Positions 1 to 7,396 of a stretch of 24,113 bases of DNA are shown here, piece by piece. How positions within the stretch are numbered: position 1 is the first letter of the stretch; the number at the start of each line of letters is the position of its first letter. The notes under the pieces are model-generated. The model was not told where the DNA came from. It saw nothing but the letters and a program-made list of their open reading frames with translations, and ran no database searches. Both the position numbers and the translations under genes were made by a program. Origin of the DNA: Hylemonella sp. UBA2468 (GTDB taxonomy: Bacteria; Pseudomonadota; Gammaproteobacteria; Burkholderiales; Burkholderiaceae_C); NCBI GenBank assembly GCA_002342165.1, contig DDPM01000118.1, positions 163 through 24,275 on the forward strand, read 5' to 3'.

Positions 1-20
1 GTCGGCTCAAGGGCGTCGGT

Positions 21-536
21 TTAAACCTTGAGCTCTTCTAAATTGGCGGCATCGCCCGATTCATCCATGGTGAAGCGGTCGCCAAAATCAAAAAAGTCAT
101 CATGCTGAAAGCCGTTGGCGTAGTGTTGTATTTCCCACCAGTTGTGGTCTAGGTCTTCTAAGTAGAAGGAATACACGCCGTGCATTTCTTGCTGTGGCAA
201 CACTTGCCGGATGCCATATTGGTCTTTGAGTGCAATGGCTTTGGCATGGGCTTCGTCCACTTCTGCTCGGGTGGCCACGTCCACACCCCAGTGGTTCAAC
301 AAGCTGCAGGGGTGAATTTGGTCACCCACCTCGACGCAGACCACATGAAAACGCATGCCCAAGCGAATGACCATGGCCGGTTTGCCGTGTCGCACGCATT
401 CCAATCCTAAAAACTCTTCGTAAAAGCGACGCGAGTTTTTCAGGCTAAAGCATTCCAAGGTGCCATGGCTCATGCAGTAGGGTTTGATGACCGAGGTTCG
501 TTCTTGTGGAATCACCGTACAGTTTTCGGGAAGCAT
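21..536 (-). CDS. VOC-family (glyoxalase/extradiol dioxygenase fold) protein
   Basis: This 171-residue protein is a single-domain member of the vicinal oxygen chelate superfamily, whose members are metal-dependent isomerases, dioxygenases or binding proteins. The paired beta-alpha-beta-beta-beta modules are recognisable: SHGTLECFSLK near residue 23 opens the first, with a likely metal-ligand His, and VYSFYLEDLDHNWWEIQHY near residue 120 closes the second, with a likely ligand Glu in WEIQ. The ATG at 536 has a strong AGGAG ribosome site a few bases upstream; an internal Met before SHGTLE is possible but less supported. It starts 21 bases after the stop of the flavin reductase, so the two are almost certainly cotranscribed. 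The substrate cannot be read from sequence; a role in ring-cleavage or aromatic metabolism is inferred only from the neighbour. Confidence 0.8.
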   Translation of the reverse strand: MLPENCTVIPQERTSVIKPYCMSHGTLECFSLKNSRRFYEEFLGLECVRHGKPAMVIRLGMRFHVVCVEVGDQIHPCSLLNHWGVDVATRAEVDEAHAKAIALKDQYGIRQVLPQQEMHGVYSFYLEDLDHNWWEIQHYANGFQHDDFFDFGDRFTMDESGDAANLEELKV

Positions 537-557
537 AGTGGTCTCCTGATAGTGGGT

Positions 558-1607
558 TCAAACAGGTGTTGCGTTGTGAAGTTGACGGTCGGCCTCAGAC
601 AAAAAGGCATCTGCAAAAAAGGCCTCGGCTGGCAAACCGCCCAGCTTTTCAAAATCGTGTCGAGCTGCATCCACCATGCTGGGGACGCCGCAGGCATAGA
701 CCTCAAAGTTGTTCAAGTTTGGTTGGTCTTGCAGAACCGCGTGTTGCACATAACCTTTGCGGCCAGACCAATCGTCCTCTGAGGTGGGTTGGCTCAATAC
801 CGGCACCAACTTGATACGAGGGTGAAGCTGCGCCCACTCTTGGGCAATTTCTAACTGGTACAGATCCACAAGATGCCTGCCGCCCCAGTAAAGGTGAATC
901 GGCCTTTGCGCGTCCTGTTCCAAGGCCACAAGCATCATGGATTTAAGAGGCGCAAAACCTGTACCAGTTGCCACCAAGATGATGGGCTTGGTGGAAGCCT
1001 CCTTAAGGCAAAACGAACCCAATGGCATTTCAATTTGCCAAATTTCCCGGGGTTTAAGGGTTTGGAACACATGGTCGGTGAAACGCCCACCAGGCATGTG
1101 CTTGATGTGCAATTCCAGTTGACGCACACCTTCAGCCTTGGGTCTATTGGCAATGGAATAACTTCTTCTAACGCCATCAGGCAGGAGTACATCAACATGT
1201 TGCCCAGCCTGAAATTGCATAGGTTCGTTGGCCGGTAAACCTAAAGTGACGATCCGTATATCAGGAGCCGCATTTTCAAAAGACAGAACCCTGGAAGGAA
1301 TACGCTGGGGTTTTGAATGTTTGTGGGGGTCAATTTCATCAATTTCAATTTCCACGTCTGAGGTGGGCATTGCGCAGCACAAAAGTGCCAAACCCTTTGC
1401 TCTTTCTTCATCAGATAAGTATTTGACGTGCGCCGATCCAAAGTCTACGGAGCCCTTGACCACCCGACCGCGGCAAGTTCTGCACATACCTGATCGGCAG
1501 CTGTAGGGAATTCGAAAGCCTGCAGCCAGTCCAGCCTTGAGGATCTCAAGACCTTCTTCACATGCAAATGCATGCCCACTTGGAGAGAGGGTGACTTGAA
1601 AAGACAT
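558..1607 (-). CDS. 2Fe-2S ferredoxin/FAD/NAD(P)H oxidoreductase (oxygenase electron-transfer component)
   Basis: The 349-residue protein has three domains in order: a plant-type 2Fe-2S ferredoxin (residues 1-92), an FAD-binding barrel (about 100-200) and an NAD(P)H-binding domain (about 205-340). Cluster ligands are Cys37, Cys42, Cys45 and Cys77 or Cys78. RSYS at 148-151 is the flavin motif and GTGFAP at 215-220 the nucleotide motif. This is the layout of BenC, NagAa and CDP-6-deoxy-glucoseen reductase-like proteins, which carry electrons from NAD(P)H to a Rieske or diiron oxygenase. No oxygenase is in the window; one may lie beyond the left edge downstream of the VOC gene. The ATG at 1607 has no visible ribosome site, so translation may be leaderless or start elsewhere. 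It faces the Bug receptor gene across a short AT-rich gap holding a putative MarR site. Confidence 0.85.
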   Translation of the reverse strand: MSFQVTLSPSGHAFACEEGLEILKAGLAAGFRIPYSCRSGMCRTCRGRVVKGSVDFGSAHVKYLSDEERAKGLALLCCAMPTSDVEIEIDEIDPHKHSKPQRIPSRVLSFENAAPDIRIVTLGLPANEPMQFQAGQHVDVLLPDGVRRSYSIANRPKAEGVRQLELHIKHMPGGRFTDHVFQTLKPREIWQIEMPLGSFCLKEASTKPIILVATGTGFAPLKSMMLVALEQDAQRPIHLYWGGRHLVDLYQLEIAQEWAQLHPRIKLVPVLSQPTSEDDWSGRKGYVQHAVLQDQPNLNNFEVYACGVPSMVDAARHDFEKLGGLPAEAFFADAFLSEADRQLHNATPV

Positions 1608-1660
1608 CTAGATTCAAGTTGCAACAAATTAAATTGCTTTTATATTGATCCCAAAATTAA

Positions 1661-1672
1661 TATGTATGCATA
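1661..1672. promoter_or_regulatory. putative MarR-type operator between divergent reductase and Bug genes
   Basis: Read on the minus strand this site is TATGCATACATA. It differs by one base from TAAGCATACATA in the marR/hydroxylase divergent promoter, and the two locations share the 11-mer AATATGTATGC. The inner TATGCATA is a perfect palindrome. The site lies in the AT-rich 1608-1706 gap and overlaps a weak TTGCTT-N18-TAATAT promoter-like pair (1634-1663) pointing toward the Bug receptor. Binding by the window's MarR protein is inferred. Confidence 0.45.
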
Positions 1673-1724
1673 GGGACTTACCCCATATTGCGGATTCCTG
1701 CGCAAGATGTTCAACTCCGACCCC

Positions 1725-2702
1725 ATGAAATTCCTAAACCTTTTGTCTCATGCCGTGAGGCATTGCTGCCTTGCGCTACTGAGCTGTGGGTTTTGCGTAG
1801 CTTTAGCGCAGTCGGACGGCGCTGTGCGCCTATTGGTGGGTTTTCCGCCCGGGGGCAATATAGATTCGGTAGCGCGATTGCTCAGTACCGAGGCCTCCAA
1901 GGTGATGGGGCGCACCATTGTGTTGGAAAACCGAGTGGGTGCGGGGGGTGCGGTGGCCGCTGAAGCGGTGGCACGCTCTAAGCCAGACGGGCAAACTTTG
2001 TTGTTGGCCTCTTCTGCCAACACCATCTTGCCTGCGCTTTCCAAGTCGCTGCGCTACGACGCCATTCAAGATTTTGAATGGATCACGGTTTTTGCGCGCT
2101 ACCCCTTGGTAGTGGCTGTCAACGCCAAGTCCCCCATTCAAAACTTGTCCGAACTCTTGCAGCGCGCCAAGGCAGCCCCTAGCCGCTTGACCTTCAGCAC
2201 CCCCGGCAACGGTACCACACCTCACCTCACCACTGAACTTTTGGCCAGTACGGCGGGCGTGAGGTTTTTGCACATCCCCTACAAAGGCGAGGTGCCCGCC
2301 ATGGTGGATTTATTGGGCGGGCAGGTTGATTTTTCTTTGCTCACGGGTCCCACCGCTCTGCCTCGCGTGAAGTCGGGCGAGTTGCGTGCCTTGGCCGTGA
2401 CGACCCAACAGCGCTGGAAGTCATTGCCCGATGTACCCTCTGTAGCGGAGTCGGGCTACCCCAACTACAACCTGTCTTCGTGGCTGGGTTTGGCGGTGGC
2501 CAAGGGTACACCCGCTGCGGAGGTAGACCGCATTTTTAAGGCCTATTCGCAGGCAGCCCAAATGCCCGACATTCAAAAACAACTTGAAAGCCGCGGTATA
2601 GACACGGTCATTTTCTCGCCGGCAGAAACTTTGGATTTGGCACGAAAAGAAATCAAACAATGGCAAGAGTTGGCTAATGCGGCCGGTTTAAAGCCCGAAT
2701 AA
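1725..2702 (+). CDS. Bug-family tripartite tricarboxylate transporter substrate-binding receptor
   Basis: This is a periplasmic solute-binding protein of about 325 residues, the extracytoplasmic receptor type used by tripartite tricarboxylate (TTT) transporters and greatly expanded in Burkholderiales. From the ATG at 1725 the first 26 residues form a signal peptide with a hydrophobic core and an ALA-Q cleavage site. The mature protein begins with the family hallmark VGFPPGGNID and continues with GRTIVLENRVGAGG, HLTTELL, IPYKGEVPAM and the late PDVPSVAESG. An upstream ATG at 1707 is possible; neither start has a good ribosome site. No TctA/TctB membrane genes are present, so the ligand and transporter partner are unknown. 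It leads a plus-strand operon with the FMN reductase (37-base gap), a second Bug gene and an SDR. A putative MarR operator lies just upstream. Confidence 0.88.
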   Translation: MKFLNLLSHAVRHCCLALLSCGFCVALAQSDGAVRLLVGFPPGGNIDSVARLLSTEASKVMGRTIVLENRVGAGGAVAAEAVARSKPDGQTLLLASSANTILPALSKSLRYDAIQDFEWITVFARYPLVVAVNAKSPIQNLSELLQRAKAAPSRLTFSTPGNGTTPHLTTELLASTAGVRFLHIPYKGEVPAMVDLLGGQVDFSLLTGPTALPRVKSGELRALAVTTQQRWKSLPDVPSVAESGYPNYNLSSWLGLAVAKGTPAAEVDRIFKAYSQAAQMPDIQKQLESRGIDTVIFSPAETLDLARKEIKQWQELANAAGLKPE

Positions 2703-2739
2703 TAAGACTTCATTCGCTTTCAACCTCACGTCTAGCTTT

Positions 2740-3327
2740 ATGCGAACTTATGAAATCTATGGAATCTGCGGCAGCCTAAGAACACAGTCTTTCAACCTCT
2801 CAGCACTCAAAGCGGCTGGAGAACTTATGCCGCAGGGTATGCGGCTGAGCGGTCACACCAACTTGCTGGACCTGCCCATGTACAACCCCGACCTCGAGGC
2901 ACAGGGCTATCCGGATTCGGTGTGCGCCCTGCGCGACCAAATTTTGGCCGCAGATGGGCTGCTGATCTCTACGCCCGAATACAACTGGACCATGAGCGCT
3001 TCGCTTAAAAACGCCATCGACTGGATTTCGAGGTTTAAAACACCCCAATCGCCTTTTCACAACAAGCCCTGCGCCGTGTTGTCGGCCACCACCGGTCCAC
3101 TGGGTGGTGCCCGCGTGCAGTACGACGTGCGCCGTTCCATGAGCAGTGTGGGTGCTTTGTTTTTACAGCGGCCAGAGGTGTTTATTGGCATGGCGGGTCA
3201 AAAATTTGACGCGCAAGGCCAGCTCACAGATGCCACCACGCGCGACTTTATTTCGGCGCAAATGAAAGCCTTTGCGCAATGGATCGACTGGAACCAACCC
3301 CCCCGCCTGAAGGAGCGCCGCGCATGA
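2740..3327 (+). CDS. NAD(P)H-dependent FMN reductase (flavodoxin-like)
   Basis: The 195-residue protein has a flavodoxin-like fold and belongs to the NADPH-dependent FMN reductase family (SsuE, ChrR and azoreductase relatives), which reduce free FMN, quinones or azo compounds in the cytoplasm. The phosphate-binding loop is GSLRTQSFN at residues 11-19, matching the family pattern G-S-x-R-x-x-S. The second signature PEYNWTMSASLKNAIDW near residue 79 contacts the flavin and is typical of the family. Length is normal. It sits between two Bug receptor genes; its stop codon overlaps the next start as ATGA, which implies translational coupling. Reduced flavin could feed a two-component monooxygenase, or it may act as a quinone reductase. 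Neither partner is identifiable here. Confidence 0.85.
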   Translation: MRTYEIYGICGSLRTQSFNLSALKAAGELMPQGMRLSGHTNLLDLPMYNPDLEAQGYPDSVCALRDQILAADGLLISTPEYNWTMSASLKNAIDWISRFKTPQSPFHNKPCAVLSATTGPLGGARVQYDVRRSMSSVGALFLQRPEVFIGMAGQKFDAQGQLTDATTRDFISAQMKAFAQWIDWNQPPRLKERRA

Positions 3328-4427
3328 AGCCCAACTCATCCAGAAAAGTCACCCTCAAGGTCAAAAGCAGCCTCACCGATATGTCCACCGGCCCGTGCCC
3401 TTGGAGCTGGGTAGTTTCCCTTTTATGGGCCAGGGCGATGTCGATGGGGGTGGTTTCAGTGTTGGTGATGTTGTGCTCGGGGCTGCCCAGTACTGTGCTG
3501 GCGCAGGGGGCACCAGCCCTTGGCAAATACCCCCAAAAAAACATTCGCATGGTGGTGCCGTTTCCGGCCGGTGGCGGGCCAGACACGGTCGGGCGGCTGA
3601 TTGCCCAGTTGCTCAGTAACAAGTGGGGCCAGACTATCACGGTGGAAAACGTGGCGGGTGCCTCTGGCCAAATTGGCACGCAGGCGGTGGTGCGCGCCGC
3701 AGCCGATGGCTACACTTTGTTGTTTTCGCCACCTACGCCCATCACTATTGCCGAGTTTTTTTCTCCCAAGCCCGCCTATGACTCGGCCACCGACTTGGCA
3801 CCCGCTGCGCTCATTGGCCGCAATCCGGCGATCATCGTCCTCAACAGCCAAGTCAAGGCCAACACCTTGCAAGAGTTTTTTGCCCTTTCTAAAAAAGACC
3901 CCGACAAGTATTTTTACGGCACCCCTGGCCTTGGGCATGCGTTTCACCTGACCACCGAATTGATTTTGGCCAAAGTCGGTTTAGAACTGACCAATGTGCC
4001 CTACCAAGGCAGCTCGCCCGCCGTCATGGGGCTGCTGGCGGGCAATACCCATATGCTGGTGCAGTCGGTGGAGTCGGTCAAAGAGCATATCAAGTCGGGG
4101 CGACTCAAGCCTGTGGCTACATTGGAGCCACAACGCTTAGAGGCCTTTCCTGAGGTGCCCACCCTGGCCGAAATCGGTATTGGCAACTTGGGCATCATGA
4201 ACTGGTACGGTGCATTTTTTCCGTCCAAAACACCCGCCGATGTGGTGGCGCTTTGGGAAAAAGAACTCCTGGCCTTGACCCGCGACCCAACGTTTCAAAC
4301 CCGCATGAAAGCCATGAGCTTTGACCCGGTGGCTTATTCCTCACAGGATTTTGTGAAGATGATGGCATTGGAGCGGAATCAGTGGGCCGGAGTGATCAAG
4401 TCCGCCAAGATTTCCACCCAAAAATAA
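3324..4427 (+). CDS. Second Bug-family TTT substrate-binding receptor
   Basis: This is a second periplasmic Bug receptor of about 367 residues. The start at 3324 is chosen because ATG overlaps the preceding TGA in ATGA and an AAGGAG ribosome site lies at 3310-3315. The N-terminus is unusually long: about 40 basic and polar residues precede a hydrophobic segment (GVVSVLVMLCSGL) ending in VLAQ, so the true start could be an internal Met. The mature protein has VPFPAGGGPDTVGR, QTITVENVAGASGQ, HLTTELI, VPYQGSSPAVM and FPEVPTLAEIG, aligning module for module with the first Bug protein though clearly diverged. The pair may recognise related ligands. No transporter membrane subunits are encoded nearby. 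Confidence 0.87.
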   Translation: MKPNSSRKVTLKVKSSLTDMSTGPCPWSWVVSLLWARAMSMGVVSVLVMLCSGLPSTVLAQGAPALGKYPQKNIRMVVPFPAGGGPDTVGRLIAQLLSNKWGQTITVENVAGASGQIGTQAVVRAAADGYTLLFSPPTPITIAEFFSPKPAYDSATDLAPAALIGRNPAIIVLNSQVKANTLQEFFALSKKDPDKYFYGTPGLGHAFHLTTELILAKVGLELTNVPYQGSSPAVMGLLAGNTHMLVQSVESVKEHIKSGRLKPVATLEPQRLEAFPEVPTLAEIGIGNLGIMNWYGAFFPSKTPADVVALWEKELLALTRDPTFQTRMKAMSFDPVAYSSQDFVKMMALERNQWAGVIKSAKISTQK

Positions 4428-4447
4428 GCATTTACAAAGCCCACCCA

Positions 4448-5227
4448 ATGGATTTAGGCATTCAGCACCGCAAAGCTTTGGTGTGTGCATCCTCCCAAGG
4501 TTTAGGCTTGGCCTGTGCCACAGTTTTGGCCCGAGAGGGGGCTGAAGTCACCATCAATGGCCGCTATGCAGAGCGTTTGGCTCAGGCTCAAACCCTCATA
4601 GAGAGCCAAACCGGAGCCAAAGTTCACACCTTGGTGGCAGACCTCAATACCGAGACGGGCCGACAAGTGCTGCTCAGTCAGTGCGGAAATGTGGACATTT
4701 TGGTCAACAACAACGCCGGACCTAAACCGGGGCAGTTGAGCGATTGGGATCATGCCGCCTGGCTGGAAGCCCTGGAGGGCAATATGTTGGCCCCCATTTT
4801 GCTCATCCGAGGGCTGTTGCCCGGCATGCGGGCGCGCAAATTTGGCCGCATTGTCAACATCACATCCGCCATGGTCAAAAGCCCAAGGCCGCATCAGGCG
4901 TTGTCCACTACAGCGCGAACCGGTTTAACTGCGTTTTGCAAAGCCATGTCCCTGGAAGTGGCGGCAGACAACGTCACTCTCAACAACCTGTTGCCCGAGC
5001 GCATTGATACGCCCAGACAAGTATTCATGACCCAGCGCCTCATGACATTGAAAGGCTTGACCCAAGAACAGGCTAGAGAAGAAATCACTCAGACCATTGC
5101 GGCCAAGCGCTTTGGCACTCCAGAAGAGTTTGCCGACGCCTGCGCCTTTTTATGCAGTGCGCAGGCGGGCTTTATTTCGGGACAAAACTTGCAGATCGAT
5201 GGTGGTTCGTACCACGGTCTGCTCTAG
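4448..5227 (+). CDS. Atypical short-chain dehydrogenase/reductase, BKR-like subgroup
   Basis: The protein is about 259 residues with the SDR Rossmann fold. Diagnostic parts are a degenerate nucleotide loop CASSQGLG (residues 13-20, where the first Gly of TGxxxGxG is replaced), ILVNNNAGP, the catalytic Ser in NITSAMVKSP, and a C-terminal SGQNLQIDGGSY. Where most SDRs have Tyr-x3-Lys this one reads ALSTTART, so Tyr is replaced by Ser or Leu and Lys by Arg. Such substitutions are known in a 3-oxoacyl-ACP-reductase-like subgroup, so this is not simple decay. Activity may differ from a normal dehydrogenase. The ATG at 4448 lies 20 bases after the second Bug gene and has no clear ribosome site. It is the last gene of the Bug operon and converges on the CheX-like gene with 23 bases between. 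Confidence 0.82.
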   Translation: MDLGIQHRKALVCASSQGLGLACATVLAREGAEVTINGRYAERLAQAQTLIESQTGAKVHTLVADLNTETGRQVLLSQCGNVDILVNNNAGPKPGQLSDWDHAAWLEALEGNMLAPILLIRGLLPGMRARKFGRIVNITSAMVKSPRPHQALSTTARTGLTAFCKAMSLEVAADNVTLNNLLPERIDTPRQVFMTQRLMTLKGLTQEQAREEITQTIAAKRFGTPEEFADACAFLCSAQAGFISGQNLQIDGGSYHGLL

Positions 5228-5250
5228 TTCGGGCAATAAGCCCTTGGATC

Positions 5251-6225
5251 TCAGAACAACTCGAGTTCGCCCGCGTCCACCAGTTGTTCCATTTGGGCTT
5301 GGTTGTCTTTGTAGTCGTCAGGAGACCAGCCTAGGTTGAAGACAAACCGCTGAAAAATTTCAACGGGTTTAGCGTTGTCTTTTTCAGGATCGGTCAATAT
5401 GCAGCGCAAACTGAGCTGGGGATTTTTGGAGCCAAACGAAATATAGCGATCCAGATGTTTGATCACGATAGGCACTTGAGGCAAAGTGCCTGCAATGGCT
5501 TGAAAGTCGTTGAACCGGTTCTTGAACGCCCCCCAAACCATGTTGGTGACTTCACCCACAAAAGCGTATTGATCAAAAGCGTTTTTGTTTTTGGGGGATT
5601 CAAAGCGGGTTTTTTCTGCCAGTACAAAGTCCACCAGCTCCTCTTCATTGGCTTGCAGCGTCATGTAGCCCCTGCACCAACTGGTTTCCACAGGGATCAG
5701 GGTAAAGATGTCGCCGTAAATCAGGTGGTCCGACACAATAAAAGGCGACTCCACCTCAAGCTTGAGGTTTTTGAACTGGCTCTGAAGGGTGTCTTGCGTG
5801 ATTTCGCAAATGCCTCGTACAAAGTTGTTGGGGTAGACATGGCTGCAAACGGATTTTTCCAAGTCTTGGGCCAAATCGCCAATTTGTTCGATAAGGTAGC
5901 CCTGACGAAACGTCCTTTGCTCGTTGGACTTGAGGTCTGAAAGGCCCGCGGTAGTCTCACGCCGCAGATACAAAGGAAGCTCAGGGCGAATTTTGCGTAT
6001 GCGCTTGCCCAGATCCACGCCACCATCTTTGTCTGATTCCAACCGCTCCGATATGAAAATGGCCCCCAGATCAACCTTGCTGCTGAGGACGGAGAGTATT
6101 TTTTTCTCGGTCACACGCATGGCTTCTAAAAAATTAGCCTCACAAAAAGCGTCAATTTGGGATGCGATTTTGGAATCACTATCGAGCACTAAAACCTGTG
6201 CTTTCAGCTTGATGGTGTCGGTCAT
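5251..6225 (-). CDS. Degenerate receiver domain fused to CheX-like phosphatase domain
   Basis: This 324-residue cytoplasmic protein has two parts. Residues 8-125 look like a response-regulator receiver fold: VLVLDSDS supplies the acidic pair (Asp15, Asp17), but the third strand reads DLGAIFISERL, so Ser59 or Glu60 replaces the phosphoacceptor Asp. Residues about 135-310 resemble CheX/CheC: VETSWCRGYMTLQA followed by a helix with GEVTN, giving the E-x2-N catalytic pair (Glu225, Asn228) that CheX and CheC use to dephosphorylate CheY-P. The ATG at 6225 has a good AGGGAG site; a longer reading to 6285 would overlap the amidohydrolase and is unlikely. It lies 34 bases downstream of the amidohydrolase. 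No chemotaxis genes are adjacent. The fold calls are by eye, the receiver less certain than CheX. Confidence 0.62.
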   Translation of the reverse strand: MTDTIKLKAQVLVLDSDSKIASQIDAFCEANFLEAMRVTEKKILSVLSSKVDLGAIFISERLESDKDGGVDLGKRIRKIRPELPLYLRRETTAGLSDLKSNEQRTFRQGYLIEQIGDLAQDLEKSVCSHVYPNNFVRGICEITQDTLQSQFKNLKLEVESPFIVSDHLIYGDIFTLIPVETSWCRGYMTLQANEEELVDFVLAEKTRFESPKNKNAFDQYAFVGEVTNMVWGAFKNRFNDFQAIAGTLPQVPIVIKHLDRYISFGSKNPQLSLRCILTDPEKDNAKPVEIFQRFVFNLGWSPDDYKDNQAQMEQLVDAGELELF

Positions 6226-6259
6226 GTGTCTCCCTAGATTAGCAATTTGATTTGTGAAT

Positions 6260-7273
6260 TTAGAGTCCAAGCAATTTGAATGCATTGCCGAAATAGAGTT
6301 TGCGTGCGTCGTCCACGTTCAGATTCAAGTCTTCAATGGAGCGAATGCCTTCGCGGATGAACATAGGACCTTCTTCGGGGTCAAAGGGGCAGTCGCTGGC
6401 AAACACCACTTTGTCAGCACCAAAAAAATCCAAACCACAACGCAGGGCTGAACTGGATCCTCCTAACACGGTGTCGCCGTAAAACATTTTGAAATAGTCA
6501 ATGGGAGGTTTTGAGAGCTTTTTGAGCACTTCGGAGTCCGACGGGTCTACGCTGCGGCTGCCCAATTGGGCCCACAGGGTTTCAGCACGGCCTGAAAAAT
6601 AAGGCAACATGCCGCCGCAGTGGTGGGTGATCAGTCGCAATTCAGGCAAACGCTCAAGCAGGCCCGAAAACACCATGCGCGACATGGCCACGCTGGACTC
6701 TACGGGCCAGCCCAGCACTTGCCAAATTTCGTATTTGGAGGCACTTTCATTGGGGTAGTCTGCACGGCTGCCAGGGCGGGTGGGGTGCATCCATACCGGC
6801 ATACGGTGGTGGTTGGTGATGCGCTCAAAAACAGGAAAAATATCGGGCTCGTCCAATGGACGGCCGTTGACGCTGGTCAAGATTTGAATGCCCTTGGCGC
6901 CCAATTGGGTGATGGCAAAGTCCATCTCCTCCAACGCAGCTGCAGGGTTGTTCATGGGCAGGGACGCCACAAAGTAAGGAAACTTAGTGGGGTATTTTTT
7001 GCAAATGGCGGCCATGCCTTCATTGGCCACACGGGCAAATTCAGGCGATTGCTCTGGGCCGCCTAGCATGTCAGGGGAGGGTACAGCCAGCGAAATGACT
7101 TGCTGGACGTCCGGAAAATCGTCCAGCATGTTGGCGCGGGCTTCCATATCCCAGAGCATTCGCAAATTGCTCATGCGCTTGATCATGCCGGGTTCTTTGC
7201 CATGTTTTTTGACCAACTCCACGTAGCTCGCAGGCATGACGTGGTTGTAAATGTCAATTTTGGGGGAGTTCAT
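6260..7273 (-). CDS. ACMSD/gamma-resorcylate decarboxylase-type amidohydrolase
   Basis: This 337-residue TIM-barrel protein belongs to amidohydrolase family 2, whose studied members (ACMSD, gamma-resorcylate decarboxylase, 5-carboxyvanillate decarboxylase) decarboxylate aromatic or ring-cleaved acids, or hydrolyse related lactones. Visible features are DIYNHV at 7-12, WMHPTRPGSR with His163, LITHHCGG at 214-221 and FASDCPFDPEEG with Asp294. The usual N-terminal HxH metal pair is Tyr9-x-His11 here. The ATG at 7273 lacks an obvious ribosome site. It lies downstream of the NUDIX gene with a 122-base gap and upstream of the CheX-like fusion gene. Location beside the gentisate genes makes an aromatic-acid substrate plausible, but the reaction cannot be assigned. 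Confidence 0.8.
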   Translation of the reverse strand: MNSPKIDIYNHVMPASYVELVKKHGKEPGMIKRMSNLRMLWDMEARANMLDDFPDVQQVISLAVPSPDMLGGPEQSPEFARVANEGMAAICKKYPTKFPYFVASLPMNNPAAALEEMDFAITQLGAKGIQILTSVNGRPLDEPDIFPVFERITNHHRMPVWMHPTRPGSRADYPNESASKYEIWQVLGWPVESSVAMSRMVFSGLLERLPELRLITHHCGGMLPYFSGRAETLWAQLGSRSVDPSDSEVLKKLSKPPIDYFKMFYGDTVLGGSSSALRCGLDFFGADKVVFASDCPFDPEEGPMFIREGIRSIEDLNLNVDDARKLYFGNAFKLLGL

Positions 7274-7313
7274 GAGCGTTGAAGCAGTTATTTTGAAGTT
7301 GTTTCTCTGTGCA

Positions 7314-7374
7314 TAAGTATCTCATGTAAGCAGCCGACCAAAGGAAGAGAAGGGCTGGAAACCTTGGCTTCCAG
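7314..7374. other. 122-base gap between NUDIX and amidohydrolase genes with weak elements
   Basis: The gap 7274-7396 contains TAAGTAT at 7314-7320, identical to the left seven bases of the palindrome in the marR promoter but without the matching right half. It also holds a 6-bp inverted repeat CTGGAA...TTCCAG at 7355-7374, read as a modest hairpin after the NUDIX stop. No T-run follows the hairpin, so it is at most a weak terminator. No small gene is visible. Confidence 0.25.
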
Positions 7375-7396
7375 ACGCTTTAGAGCTTGAAGCGCC

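Noticed and set aside
5231..5243. Short hairpin GGGC-AATAA-GCCC between the SDR and the CheX-like fusion gene
   Set aside because: The stem is only 4 bp and no T-run follows in either direction, so it is not convincing as a terminator.
6225..6285. Longer N-terminus for the CheX-like fusion protein
   Set aside because: The extension overlaps the amidohydrolase end, lacks a ribosome site and adds no conserved residues; ATG 6225 has a clear AGGGAG site.
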